Origin: Torymus aiolomorphi
Lineage: Eukaryota; Arthropoda; Insecta; Hymenoptera; Torymidae
Length of the DNA: 64,000 nt
Direction: 5' to 3'
Assembly (NCBI GenBank): GCA_036365515.1
Contig: CM070876.1
Location: 119,586,810 to 119,650,809 of the forward strand
The notes beneath the pieces are model-generated. The model was not told where the DNA came from. It was given only the letters and a program-made list of their open reading frames with translations, and made no database searches. The translations under genes were made by a program, and so were the position numbers. This document shows, one piece after another, positions 29,865 through 42,092 of the stretch (positions within the stretch are counted from its first letter, which is position 1; each line of letters opens with the position of its first letter).

Positions 29865-32800
29865 AAATTATCTCATTACGGGGTTTGGTATTTCCAAACT
29901 TTTTAAAGCTGGAATTACTTTTTGAGCAAAAAAACTCACTGTAAAAAAATTACGAACCAAATCGACTCCCCGGAAACCCCCTAACCAGCTGATTATATAA
30001 TCAGGTATATAGGGGTTGTGACCGAAAAAAAATTCTCTCTCAGCGGCGTTTAGCATTTCCAAACTTTCTATTGCTGGAATTATTTTATGAGCACACAAAC
30101 TACTCGTAAAAAAATTACGAACCAAATCGACTCCCCGGAAAACCCCCAAACTGATGATTATATAGGGGTCGTCACGGAAAAAAATTCTCTCTCAGCAGCG
30201 TTTGGCATTTTCAAACTTTTTATTGCTGGAATTATTTTACGAGCACACAAATTACTCGTACAAGAATTACGAACCAAATCGACTCCCCGGAAACCCCCAA
30301 ACAGCTGATTATATAATCAGATATATAGGGGTCGTGACGGAAAAAAAATTCTCACTGCTCGGTGTCTGGCATTTCCAAACTTTTTAATGCTGGAATTACT
30401 TTTTGAGCAGAAAAACTCCCTGTAAAAATATTACGAACCAAATCGACTTCCCGGAAAACCCCCAAACAGCTGATTATATAGGGGTCGTGACGGAAAAAAA
30501 ATTCCCTCCGCGGCGTTTGGCATTTCCAAACTTTTTATTGCTGAAATTATTTTATAAGCACACATAGTACCTGTAACAAAATTACGAACCAAATCGAGTC
30601 CCCGGAAAACTCCCAAACAGCTGAATATATAGGGGTCGTCACGGAAAAAAATTCTCTCTCAGCGGCGTTTGGCATTTCCAAACTTTTTATTGCTGGAATT
30701 ATTTTATGAGCACAGAAGTTACTCGTAAAAAAATTACGAACCAAATAGACTCCCCGGAAAACCCCCAAACAGCTGATTATATAGGGGTCGTCACGGAAAA
30801 AAAATTCTCTCTCAGCGTTGCTTGGCATTTCCAAACTTTTTATCGCTGAAATTATTTTATGAGCACACACACTACTCGTAAAAAAATTAAGAACCAAATC
30901 GGCTCCCCGGAAAACCCCGAAACAGCTGATTATTTAATCAGATATATACGGGTCGTGAAGTAAAAAAAATTCTCACTGCTCGGTGTCTGGCATTTCCAAA
31001 CTTTTTAATGCTGGAATTATTTTATTAACACACAATCTACTCGTAAAAAAATTACGAACCAAATCGACTCCCCGGAAAACCCCCAAAGAGCTGATTATAT
31101 AATCCGATATATAGGGGTCGCGACGGAAAAAAAATTCTCTCTCAGCTGCGCTTCGCATTTCCAAACGTATTATCGCTGAAATTATTTTATGAGCACACAA
31201 ACTACTCGTAAAAAAATTACGAACCAAATCGACGCCCCGGAAAACCCCCAAACAGATGATTATATAGGGGTCGTCACGGAAAAAAAATTCTCTCTCAGCG
31301 GCGTTTGGCATTTCCTAACTTTTTATTGCTGGAATTATTTTATGAGCACACAAATTACTCGTAAAAAAATTACGAACCAAATAGACTCCCCGGAAAACCC
31401 CCAAACAGCCGATTATATAGCCTTCGTGACGGAAAAAAAATTCTCTCTCAGCGGCGCTTGGCATTTCCAAACTTTTTATCGCTGTAATTATTTTATGAGC
31501 ACACAAACTACTCGTAAAAAAATTACGAACCAAATCGACTACCCGGAAAACCCCCAAACAGCTGATTATATTATCAGATATATAGGGGTCGTGACGGAAA
31601 AAAAAAATCTCACTGCTCGGTGTCTGGCATTTCCAACCTTTTTAATGCTTGAATTACTTTTTGAGCATATGAACTCCCTATAAAAAAATACGAACCAAAT
31701 CGACTTCCCGGAAAACCCCCAAACAGCTGATTATATAGGGGTCGTGACGGAAAAGAATTCTCTCTCAGCGGCGCTTGGCCTTTCCAAACTTTTTATCGCT
31801 GTAATTATTTTATGAGCACACAAGCTACTCGTAAAAAAATTACGAACCAAACCGACTCCCCGGAAAACCCCCAAACAGCTGAATATATAGGGGTCGTGAC
31901 GGAAAAAAAATTCTCTCTCAGCGGCGCTTGTCATTTCCAAACTTTTTATATCCTGAAATTATTTTATGAGCACACAAGCTACTCGTAAAAGAATTACGAA
32001 CCAAACCGACTCCCCGGAAAACCCCAAAACAGCTGAATATATAGGGGTCGTGACGGAAAAAAAATTCTCTCAACGGCGTTTAGCATTTCCAAACTTTTTC
32101 TTGCTGGAATTATTTTATGAGCACACAAACTACTTGCAAAAAAATTACGAACCAAATCGGCTCCCCGGAAAACCCCCAAACAGATGATTATATAATCAGA
32201 TACTTAGGGGTCGTGACGTAAAAAAAATTCTCACGGCTCGGTGTCTGACATTTCCAAACTTTTTAATGCTGGAATTATTTTATGAGCACACAAACTACTC
32301 GTAAAATAATTACGAACCAAATCGACTCCCCGGAAAATCCCCAAACAGCTGAATATATAATCAGATATATAGGAGTTGTGACGGAAAAAAAATTCTCACT
32401 GCTCGGTGTCTGGCATTTCCAAACTTTCTAAAGTTGGAATTACTTTTTGAGCATAAAAACTCCCTGTAAAAAAATTGTGAACCAAATCGACTCCCCGGAA
32501 ACCCCCTAAACAGCTGATCATATAATCAGGTACATAGGGGTTGTGACCGAAAAAAAATTCTCTCTCAGCGGCGTTTAGCATTTCCAAACTTTTTATTGCT
32601 GCAATTATTTTATGAGCACACAAACAACTCGTAAAAAAATTATGAATCAAATCAATTCCCCGGAAAACCCCCAATCAGCTGATTATATAATCAGATATAT
32701 AGCGTTCGTGACGGAAAAAAAATTCTCACTGTTCGGTGTCTGGCATTTCCAAACTTTTTAATGCTGGAATTACTTTTTGAGCATAAGGACTCCCTATAAA

Positions 32801-35800
32801 AAAATTACGAACCAAATCGACTTCCCGGGAAACCTCCAAACAGCTGATTATATAGGGGTCGTGACGGAAACAAAATTCTCTCTCAGCGGCGTTTAGCATA
32901 TCCAAACCTTTTATTGCTAAAATTATTTTATGAGCACACAAGCTACTCGTAAAAAAATTACGAACCAAATCGACTCCCGGGAAAACCCCGAACAGCTGAT
33001 TATATAATCAGATATACAGGGATCGTGACGTAAAAAAAATTGTCACTGCTCGGTGTCTGGCATTTCCAAACTTTTTAATGCTGGAATTATTTTATGAGCA
33101 CACAAACTATTCGTAAAAAAATTACAAACCAAATCGATTCCCCGGAGAATCCCCAAACAGCTGATTATATAATCAGATATATAGGGGTCGTGACGGAAAA
33201 AAAATTCTCACTGCTCAGTGTCTGGCATTTCCAAACTTTTTAATGCTGGAATTACTTTTTGATCATAAGAACTCCCTATTAAAAAATTACGAACCAAACC
33301 GACTCCCTGGAAAACCCCCAAACAGCTGATTATATAGGCGTCGTGACGGAAAAAAATTCTCTCACAGCGGCGCTTGGCATTTCCAAACTTTTTATCGCTG
33401 AAATTATTTTATGAGCGCACAAACTACTCGTAACAAAATTACGAACCAAATCGACTCCCCGGAAAACCCCCAAACAGCCGATTATATAATCAGTTATATA
33501 GGGATCGTGACGGAAACAAATTCTAACTGCTCGGTGTCTGGCATTTCCAAACTTTTTAATGCTGGAATTACTTTTTGAGCATAAGAACTCCCTATAAAAA
33601 ATTACGAACCAAATCGGCTCCCCGGAAAACCCCCAAACAGCTGATTATATAGGGGTCGTGACGGAAAAAAAATTCTCTCTCAGCGGCGCTTGGCATTTCC
33701 AAACTTTTTATCCGCTGAAATTATTTTATGAGCACACAAAGTACTCGTAAAAAAATTACCAACCAAATGGACTCCCCGGAAAACACCCAAACAGCTGATT
33801 ATATAATCTGGTATATAGGAGTCGTGACGGAAAAAAAATTCTCTCTCAGCGGCGCTTGGCATTTCCCAACTTTTTATCGCTGAAATTATTTTATGTGCAC
33901 ACAAACTACTCGTAAAAAAATTACGAACCAAATCGACTCCCCGGGAAACCCCCAAACAGCTGATTATAAAGCGGTCGTGACGGAAAAAAAAATTCTCTCT
34001 CAGCGGCGCTTGGCATTTCCAAACTTTTTATCGCTGAAATTATTTTAGGAGCACACAAACTACTCGTAAAAAAATTACGAACCAAATCAACTACCCGGAA
34101 AACCCCCAAAAAGATGATTATATAGGGGTCGTCACGGAAAAAAAATTCTCTCTCAGCGGCGGTTGGCATTTCCAAACTTTTTATTGCTGGAATTATTTTA
34201 TGAGCACACAAATTACTCGTAAAAAAATTACGAACCAAATAGACACCCCGGAAAACCCCCAAACAGCTGATTATATAGGGGTCGTGACGGAAAAAAAATT
34301 TTCTCTCCGCGGTGCTTGGCCTTTCCAAACTTTTTATCGCTGTAATTATTTTATGAGCACACAAGCTACTCGTAACAAAATTACGAACCAAACCGACTCC
34401 CCGGAAAACCCCCAAACAGCTTAATATATAGGGGTCGTGACGGAAAAAAAATTCTCTCTCAGCGGCGCTTGTCATTTCCAAACTTTTTATAGCCTGAAAT
34501 TATTTTATGAGCACACAAGCTACTCGTAAAAGAAGAAACCAAAGACTCCCCGGAAAACCCCCAAACAGATGATTATATAGTGGTCGTGACGGAAAAAAAA
34601 TTCTCTCTCAGCGTTGCTTGGCATTTCCAAACTTTTTATCGCTGAAATTATTTTATGAGCACACAGACTACTCGTAAAAAAAATACGAACCAAATCGGCT
34701 CCCCGGAAAACCCCCAAACAGCTGATTATTTAATCAGATATATACGGGTCGTGAAGTAAAAAAATTCTCACTGCTCGGTGTCTGGCATTTCCAAACTTTT
34801 TAATGCTGGAATTATTTTATGAACACACAAACTACTCGTAAAAAAATTACGAACCAAATCGGCTCCTCGGAAAACCCCCAAAGGGCTGATTATATAATCC
34901 GATATATAGGGGTCGCGACGGAAAAAAAATTCTCTCTCAGCTGCGCTTCGCACTTCCAAACGTATTATCGCTGAAATTATTTTATGAGCACACAAACTAC
35001 TCGTAAAAAAATTACGAACCAAATCGACTCCCCGGAAAACCCCCAAACAGATGATTATATAGGGGTCGTCACGGAAAAAAAATTCTCTCTCAGCGGCGTT
35101 TGGCATTTCCCAACTTTTTATTGCTTGGATTATTTTATGAACACATAAATTACTCGTAAAAGAATTACGAACCAAATAGACTCCCCGGAAAACCCCCAAA
35201 CAGCTGATTATAAAGGGGTCGTGACGGAAAAAAAATTCTCTCTCAGCGGCGCTTGGCATTTCCAAACTTTTTATCGCTGAAATTATTTTATGAGCACACA
35301 AACTACTCGTAAGAAAATTACGAACCAAATCGACTTCCCGGAAAACCCCTAAACAGCTTATTATATATTCAGGTATATAGGGGTTGTGACCGAAAAAAAA
35401 TTCTCTCAGCGGCGTTTAGCATTTCCAAACTTTTTATTGCTGGAATTATTTTATGAGCACACAATCTACTCGTAAAAAAATTACGAACCAAATCGACTCC
35501 CCGGAAAACCCCCAAACAGCCGATTATATAATCTGTTATATAGGGATCGTGACGGAAAAAAATTCTAACTGCTCGGTGTCTGGCATTTCCAAACTTTTTA
35601 ATGCTGGACTTACTTTTTGAGCATAAGACCTCCCTATAAAAAAATGACGAACCAAATTGACTCCCCGGGAAACCCCCAAACAGGTGATTATATAGGGGTC
35701 GTGACGGAAAAAAAATTCTCTCTCAGCGGCGCTTGGCATTTCCAAACTTTTTATCCGCTGAAATTATTTTATGAGCACACAAACTACTCGTAAAAAAATT

Positions 35801-37588
35801 ACGAACCAAATCGACTCCCCGGAAAACACCCAAACAGCTGATTATATAATCTGGTATATAGGGGTCGTGACGGAAAAAAAATTCTCACTGCTCGGTGTCT
35901 GGCATTTCCAAACTTTTTAAAGCTGGAATTACTTTTTGAGCATAAAAACTCACTGTAAAAAAATTACGTACCAAATCGGCTCCCCGGAAACCCCCTAAAC
36001 AGCTGATTCTATAATCTGGTATATAGGGGTCGTGACGGAAAAAAAATTCTTTCTCAGCGGCGCATGGCATTTCCTAACTTTTTATCGCTAAAATTACTTT
36101 ATGAGCACACAAACTACTCGTAAAAAAATTACGAACCAAATCGACTCCCCGGAAAACCCCCAAACAGCTGATTATAAAGGGGTCGTGACGGAAAAAAAAT
36201 TCTCTCTCAGCGGCGCTTGGCATTTCCAAAATTTTTATCGCTGAAATTATTTTATGAGCACACAAACTACTCGTAAAAAAATTACGAACCAAATCGACCC
36301 CCCGGAAAACCCCCAAAAAGATGATTATATAGGGGTTGTCACGGAGAAAAAAATTCTCTCACAGCGGCGTTTAGCATTTCCAAACTCTTTATTGCTGGAA
36401 TTATTTTATGAGCACACAAATTACTCGTAAAAAAATTACGAACCAAATAGACACCCCGGAAACCCCCAAACAGCTGATTATATAGGGGTCGTGACGGAAA
36501 AAAATTCTCTCTCAGCGGTGCTTGGCATTTCCAAACTTTTTATCGCTGAAATTATTTTATGAGCACACAAACTACTCGTAAAAAAATTACGAACCAAATG
36601 GACTCCCCGGAAAACACCCAAACAGCTGTTTATATAATCCGATATATAGGGGTCGTGACGGAAAAAAAATTCTCACTGCTCGGTGTCTGGCATTTCCAAA
36701 CTTTTTAAAGCTGGAATTACTTTTTGAGCATAAAAACTTACTGTAAAAAATTACGAACCAAATCGACTCCCCGGAAACCCCCTAAACAGCTGATTATATA
36801 ATCTGGTATATAGGGGTCGTGACGGAAAAAAAATTCTCTCAGCGGCGCTTGGCATTTCCAAACTTTTTATCGCTGAAATTATTTTATGAGCACACAAACT
36901 ACTCGTAAAAAAATTACGAACCAAATCGACTCCCCGGAGAACCCCCAAACAGCTGATTATATAATCAGATATATAGGCGTCGTGACGGAAAAAAAATTCT
37001 CACTGCTCGGTGTCTGGCATTTCCAATCTTTATATTGCTGGAATTACTTTTTGAACATAAGATCTCCCTATAAAAAAATTACGAACCAAATTGACTCCCC
37101 GGAGAACCCCCAAACAGCAGATTATATAGGGGCCGTGAAGAAAAAAAACATTCTCTCTCAGCGGCGTTTGGCATTTCCAAACTTTTTATTGCTGAAATTA
37201 TTTTATGAGCACACAAACTACTCGTAAAAAATTACGAACCAAATCGTCTCCCCGGAAATACCCCAAGCAGCTGATTATATAATCAGCGATATAGGGGTCG
37301 TGACCGACAAAAAATTCTCTCTTAGCGGCATTTGGCATTTCCAAACTTTTTATTGCTGGAATTATTTTATGAGCACACAAACTACTTGTAAAAAAATTAC
37401 GAACCAAATCAACTCCCCGGAAAACCCCCAAACAGCTGATGATATAGTGTCGTGATGGAAAAGGTTCTCACTCCGCGGCGTCTGGCATTTCCAATCTTTT
37501 TAAAGCTGGAATTACTTTTTGAGCATGAAAACTCCCTGTAAAAAAATTACGAACCAAATCGACTCCCCGGAAAACACCTCCAAACATC
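29865..37588. repeat. Element B left arm: about 153-168-bp tandem repeats
   Basis: Some 45-50 units with AGCTGATTATATAGGGGTCG, TGACGGAAAAAAAATTCTC, GGCATTTCCAAACTTTTTA, TGAGCACACAAACTACTCGT, AATTACGAACCAAATCGACT and CCCCGGAAAACCCCCAAAC. Two main subtypes occur: one with CTCTCAGCGGCG and GAGCACACAAACTACTCG, the other with CACTGCTCGGTGTCTGG and GAGCATAAAAACTCCCTG. They alternate irregularly. Longer units carry an extra AATCAGATATAT palindromic insert. Short frames are by-products. Confidence 0.94.
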
Positions 37589-37694
37589 TGATTATATAGG
37601 AGTAAATGTTAATTGAATCTATTGGCCAAAGTTACCACCAATATTTGTTGTACGAGATTGTAAAAATAAGTAAAACAACAAATTTTTTTCACAT

Positions 37695-37735
37695 TAACAA
37701 CGTTTCGGTCATCTTTTATTTGTGCTTGTCCCTCT
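37695..37735 (-). ncRNA. Hammerhead-like boxes, left arm of the 402-bp insertion
   Basis: Minus strand: CTGAAGA, GGGACA..., a 20-nt AT-rich stretch, then GACCGAAACGTTG. Box sequences fit CUGANGA and GAAA, but stem II pairs only weakly here. Confidence 0.4.
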
Positions 37736-37797
37736 TCAGGTCAAACGTCTGTGACAAACGGGCAGCTCTCCGCACTGTATCAAAAATAGACGTTTGA

Positions 37798-37874
37798 CCT
37801 GAAGAGGGACATAGACAAATAAAAGATGTCCGAAGAGGTACATGCCCAAATAAAAGATGTCCGAAACGTTGTTA
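37798..37874 (+). ncRNA. Hammerhead-like boxes, right arm of the 402-bp insertion
   Basis: Plus strand: CCTGAAGAGGGACAT, loop AGACAAATAAAAG, then ATGTCCGAA. A duplicated segment then repeats the 3' half (GCCCAAATAAAAGATGTCC) and ends in GAAACGTTG. GGACAT/ATGTCC is a perfect 6-bp stem II. The duplication gives two alternative 3' halves. Confidence 0.45.
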
Positions 37875-38020
37875 ATGTGAAAAAAATGTGTTGTTTTACT
37901 TATTTTTACCATCTCGTACAACAAATATTGGTAGTAACTTTAGCCAATAGATTCAATTAACAATTACTCATCACTACTACCATTAGCGTCTTCATTAAAT
38001 AAAAATGATTATATAGGAGT

Positions 38021-38114
38021 CGTGACGGTTAAAAAATTCTCTCTCCGCGGTGTTTGGTATTTCCAAACTTTTTATTGCTGGAATTATGTCAGATATCTAA
38101 CAGTAAAAATAACT
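38021..38114. repeat. Last partial unit of the element B left arm
   Basis: Resumes the interrupted unit (CGTGACGG, GGTATTTCCAAACTTTTTAT, GCTGGAATTAT), then diverges. It ends at the target site of the next MITE. Confidence 0.7.
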
Positions 38115-38564
38115 AGGTGCTTGAAATTTCGAACGTTCATAGTGAACGAAAGATTTTTGCCATTTTCAGATTTAGCTAAAGTTGACTACTTAATATATTT
38201 AAAAAATGATAATAACTGTATCTCTTCGCTTATCACTCTTGCAGTCACCAATAAAAGCACTTCGACGAATTCCAACCAAAATTAGAAACTATAAATTAAT
38301 ATTTCGTTCATTATGATGGGTCTGAAGTTTGCATCGTTGGAATGCAACGAAATAATTTTTTACGATTGATTAAAGTTATTAAGCAATGAAAATTTTATCT
38401 AAACCTTTGTTATTTTATACTATAAAACACTAAATCTACACGCAAAATTAATATAATTTAGTATAAACTTGAAGTAAAATGAATTATTTTTTTTTATTTC
38501 GTTGCACTCCAACATTGCAAACTTCAGACCCATTCATTATGAACGTTCGGAATTTCAAATACGT
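38115..38564. mobile_element. Second copy of the 8-bp-duplication MITE, carrying a nested MITE
   Basis: Flanked by AAATAACT (38107-38114 and 38565-38572). Same ends and interior as 22762-22985 (AGGTGCTTGAAATTTCGAAC, AATTAGAAACTATAAATTAA). It is interrupted at 38316-38532 by a MITE with ATGGGTCTGAAG ends. Comparison with the uninterrupted copy gives the empty site directly. Confidence 0.88.
38316..38532. mobile_element. 217-bp MITE with giant-element-type ends, 9-bp duplication
   Basis: Ends ATGGGTCTGAAGTTTGCATC and the inverse of TGGGTCTGAAGTTTGCAATG. Flanked by TTCATTATG (38307-38315 and 38533-38541); the empty site is known from the other copy of the host MITE. The interior is AT-rich, non-coding, with partly complementary halves. 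Its termini match those of elements A and B. Confidence 0.9.
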
Positions 38565-38572
38565 AAATAACT

Positions 38573-39782
38573 TACATATCTCTTTAATTTGTCATCGATA
38601 AGATTCATTTGTTTTTTAATAAAACTTAAGATACATATAATGTAAATATTAATAAATGATGACTAAATTTATTAAAAAGTTAATAAATTTCGTTATAAAT
38701 ACTCATAATTCATTATATTCTCCAAAGGAACATTTTTTTATTATCTTCTATTAATTACGAATATTGAGGGGAATATCGTAGGAATGTAACCGAATAGTTC
38801 GAAATTTTTTTATTTCTTCTTTTTTGCATTAAAAAATAGCATGTAGGTGAAAAAAATTTCTTAAGCATATGAAATTGCAATGTTTGGTCATATATAAAGC
38901 TCATATAACACTTTTCATTTCATTTTAAAGTTTTTAACAATAACTTTTGACTCATGTATTTTACGAGATTTTTTTCGAGTAAAAACTCGAAAAAAAAGTC
39001 CGATTTTGAGTGCATAGACTTCATTGTTTGCATGAAGTTCATAAATGTTTTCGGAGCCTTTAAGCCTTATTAGTTAACTAAATTAATGTAGTGGTTATAA
39101 AACGTGGGTGATTTTAATACATAATTCTATCATTTATATAATTTTATTCATGTTTTATAAAAAAAAATAGGCAGAAATCTTCGAACTACTCGAACCACCC
39201 CTAGAATATTGGCATGTTCTTGTTTGTGCACATAAGGATTGTGCACATATTAATTGTGCACACTTTAGGATTGGCATATATCTATATATATAGATTTCGG
39301 CAAAAAAGCCGTTTATTGGTTTATTTAGACGCAAAGAAACTAAAATGACAATCTCAAGTCAAAATCCATACGGGCTAGGATGATGAGCCTAAACGGTTTT
39401 ACAGTTTGCAATTGTTTGATGTAATCAGAACACCATATTCCTCTGAAATATAATTAATTATAGTCTATAATATAAAAAAAAGGTTATTATATTATACACA
39501 TTTATTACTCTAGTGGAGTTGAAATTTTAATAATTTGAAAAATCATATTTTAGAATAGATAAATTACATAAAATAATTTTTTTAAATGAATATATTTTAA
39601 TATAAAATTGCATTCTATGTGCATATTTGATTTTGCATAAATACATTATTGAAAAGTATATATAAAATTATATTTGAAAACATTTACGGGGAAAATCGTA
39701 ATTATTAAATTGCAAATTAAAAATACAAAGGTTTATGTCAAAAGTCAAATTCACAAATTTTTTACATGGTTATTGGCGCGTG
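38573..39782. other. Unique AT-rich part of the element B loop
   Basis: No gene or clear repeat. Short frames are below what I can support. Confidence 0.5.
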
Positions 39783-40331
39783 AATATATCGACGGCTGCG
39801 CGGAACAAGGTTGTATCTCAGCGCGCGGACGAAGAACGTTGTATCTCACCGCTCGGACGAAGAACGTCATATCTCACTGCGCAGATGAAGAACGTCGTAT
39901 CTCAGCGCGCGGATAAAGAACATCGTATCTCACCACGCGGATAAAGAACGTCGTATCCCAGCGCGCGGACGAAGAACGTCGTATCCCAGCGCGCGGATGA
40001 AGAACGTCGTATCTCACCGCGCGGACGAAGAACGTCGTATCTCACCGCCCGGACGAAGAACGTCGTATCTGTCCGCGCGGATAAAATATCTCGGCGCGCG
40101 GACAAAACACATCGTATCTCGCCGTATACTGGCCGTGAACGCCGCAAGAACGCCGAGATACGACGTTCATCGTCCGCGCGGTGAGATACGATATTCTTCA
40201 TCCGCGCGGTGAGATACGATGTTCTTCGTCCGCGCGGTGAGATACGACGCTCTTCGTTCGCGCGCTGAGATACGATGTTCTTCATCCACGCGGTCAGATA
40301 CGACCTTGTTCCGCTCAGTCGTCGATATATT
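39783..40331. repeat. Inverted 28-bp minisatellite (fold-back)
   Basis: Ends AATATATCGAC and GTCGATATATT are inverse, with CGGAACAAGG/CCTTGTTCCG just inside. The left part has about 11 units of 28 bp (GACGAAGAACGTCGTATCTC plus a GCGCGCG-type spacer) on the plus strand to about 40110. The right part has about 5-6 units in inverse orientation from about 40150. It is GC-rich in an AT-rich region. Long frames rich in Arg and Ser on both strands are by-products. Confidence 0.88.
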
Positions 40332-40394
40332 GAATAAATAAATTCATTGAACTAGGATTCGTTATGAAAAAAATCTTTAAAACAAAAGTGGTCA

Positions 40395-40535
40395 TCGGGT
40401 GGGGGAGAAGATTCTATCTCGGCGAAGCGCGTGAAAAGGTCCTATTCCAGACGAGCGCGTAAGAAGGTGGGACACTACTGAGATAGGACCTTTTCACGCG
40501 CTCCGTTGAGATAGAACCTTGTTCTTCCCACCCGA
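40395..40535. repeat. 141-bp palindrome
   Basis: TCGGGTGGG at the left end pairs with CCCACCCGA at the right; TTCTATCTC, GCGCGTGAAAAGGTCCTAT and their complements pair further in. Arms of about 55 bp with small mismatches surround a short loop. It resembles the neighbouring minisatellite in theme (GATA(G/C)...CGCG). Confidence 0.8.
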
Positions 40536-40700
40536 CGAAATATCCTCAAATTATAAAAAATTATATAAAAAATTATAAAAAAACATAAATTTCTTCTTTT
40601 TTCTACATATATTTCCTACCTATTTACCGTTCTTTATGTGTGCCACGAAAAAATTATGATTTCTTAGACGAGGGGCGCATCGACATCACGTTCTTTAGAA

Positions 40701-40921
40701 ATGGGTCTGAAGTTCACAACGTTGGAGTGCAACGAAATAAAAAAAAAACATTTTTCTTCATGGTTATACTAATTAATATTAATTTTGTGTGTAGATTTAG
40801 TGTTTTATAAAATAAAATAACTTTCTAACAAAGGTTTAGATGAAATTTCCATTGTTTAATAACTTAAATTAATTGTAAGAAATTATTTCGTTGCATTCCA
40901 ACGGTGCAAACTTCAGACCCA
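40701..40921. mobile_element. 221-bp MITE with giant-element-type ends, 9-bp duplication
   Basis: Ends ATGGGTCTGAAGTTCACAAC and the inverse of TGGGTCTGAAGTTTGCACCG. Flanked by TCTTTAGAA (40692-40700 and 40922-40930). The interior is related to 38316-38532 in inverse orientation. No coding capacity. Confidence 0.9.
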
Positions 40922-40930
40922 TCTTTAGAA

Positions 40931-41760
40931 CGTATTTTTAGAAAATTATCAAAACAAAAAATTTTTTTTATAACGGACAAATAGTATTTAATTTTAATTT
41001 TGATAAACATGCAGCATCGCGGAGATAATATTTTTGTTAATAGTAGGCACATTGTATCCAAAATCAAATTTACCGATAATTTAACAAGAGTTGATAGCTT
41101 AAATAAATTGGTACAGCGTTTTTTTACCATATTCTGGCAGTTTTTTTTAGCAACGTTTAGAAGTATAAAATTGTCTTCAGTACGTGGAAGAAATATCTAA
41201 ATTTAGGCCTCTTCTGATGTCCCATGAGCTTATCCTTGCATAATAGTAAGTTCTATGTAGTGGAACATGTTACTGGAAGTGGATTATATAAATATTTGCT
41301 TGACTTAGCTAAATATCTGAGAACCATAGATATGTCACAGTACTATAAAAGTTATTTCCCTCTTATGTCTCGATAAAAATAAAAAAATTTCTTTGAAGGC
41401 ACATCTACAGGACAAAGTTTTTCTGAATGTTAAAAAAAATATGTACAAGCTCAATTTAATAGTATCATTTTTCGTCGAAACTTATAAGTCAATTTTGGAT
41501 TAATAAGAAGTTTCACTTTTTTGTTAAATGACGAAACTTGGAAAAGATATTTAATTTTGAAGGCACATCTACTAGACAAAGTTTTCTTGTTCTTTAAGCC
41601 TTTCTGAATGCGAAAAAAATTATTTACTTTTAAATCTAAAAATTAAAGATAATTTCGTCTTTTTTCTAAATGACGACACTTATAAATACTGGCATCTACC
41701 TTTTTGATCTTTGCAAGAATAATTATCTACACTGAAATTATTACTTTAAAAGTTACAGTT
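40931..41760. other. Unique part of the element B loop
   Basis: It contains two diverged copies of a segment near 41395-41520 and 41560-41690 (AAGGCACATCTAC...GACAAAGTTTT...TTTCTGAATG). No gene. Confidence 0.5.
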
Positions 41761-42092
41761 TTCTAAGGAATAATCGTTATTACAATTATAACTTCCCATA
41801 ATAATTTGTTACAGGCGATAATTCAATAAATATCAGAAAATATAAAATATCAATATTTTTCAATCATCACATCAGCTTTACGTAATGCATATTGTAATTG
41901 AAGTAAATAAGTGAATAAGGAACATCAGTCATCCCATTTAATTTTTTATTTAAAAATTATAAGAAATACGTTAAGCTGATGTGATGATTGAAAAAAAATT
42001 GATATTTAATATTTTCAGATATTTATTGAATTATCGCTAGTAGCAAATTATTATAGGAAGTTATAATTGTAATAACGTTTATCACTTAGAAA
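41761..42092. mobile_element. 332-bp inverted-repeat MITE
   Basis: Arms of about 125 bp: TTCTAAGGAATAATCGTTAT at the left pairs with the right end's complement TTCTAAGTGATAAACGTTAT. AATCATCACATCAGCTTTACGT pairs with its complement near 41970-41993. It sits at the inner edge of the element B right arm, interrupting a unit. Confidence 0.75.

Larger units (their letters stand above)
37604..38005. mobile_element. 402-bp PLE-derived fold-back insertion with two inverted hammerhead-like motifs
   Basis: Flanked by a 15-bp duplication TGATTATATAGGAGT (37589-37603 and 38006-38020) within an element B unit. Arms of about 115 bp are inverted (TTAATTGAATCTATTGGC on the left, GCCAATAGATTCAATTAA on the right). 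Each arm continues inwards into AACAACGTTTCGG or CCGAAACGTTGTT and a CCTGAAGAGGGACA box. About 30 bp at the right end (37976-38005) have no partner. Length of the duplication, inverted ends, tail and boxes all copy the design of PLE-1, but no protein is encoded. Confidence 0.75.

Noticed and set aside
19980..37588. CRISPR array
   Set aside because: Units are contiguous satellites without unique spacers, units are far too long, and the setting is eukaryotic.
39674..40285. Arg/Ser-rich frames on both strands
   Set aside because: Product of the inverted 28-bp minisatellite.
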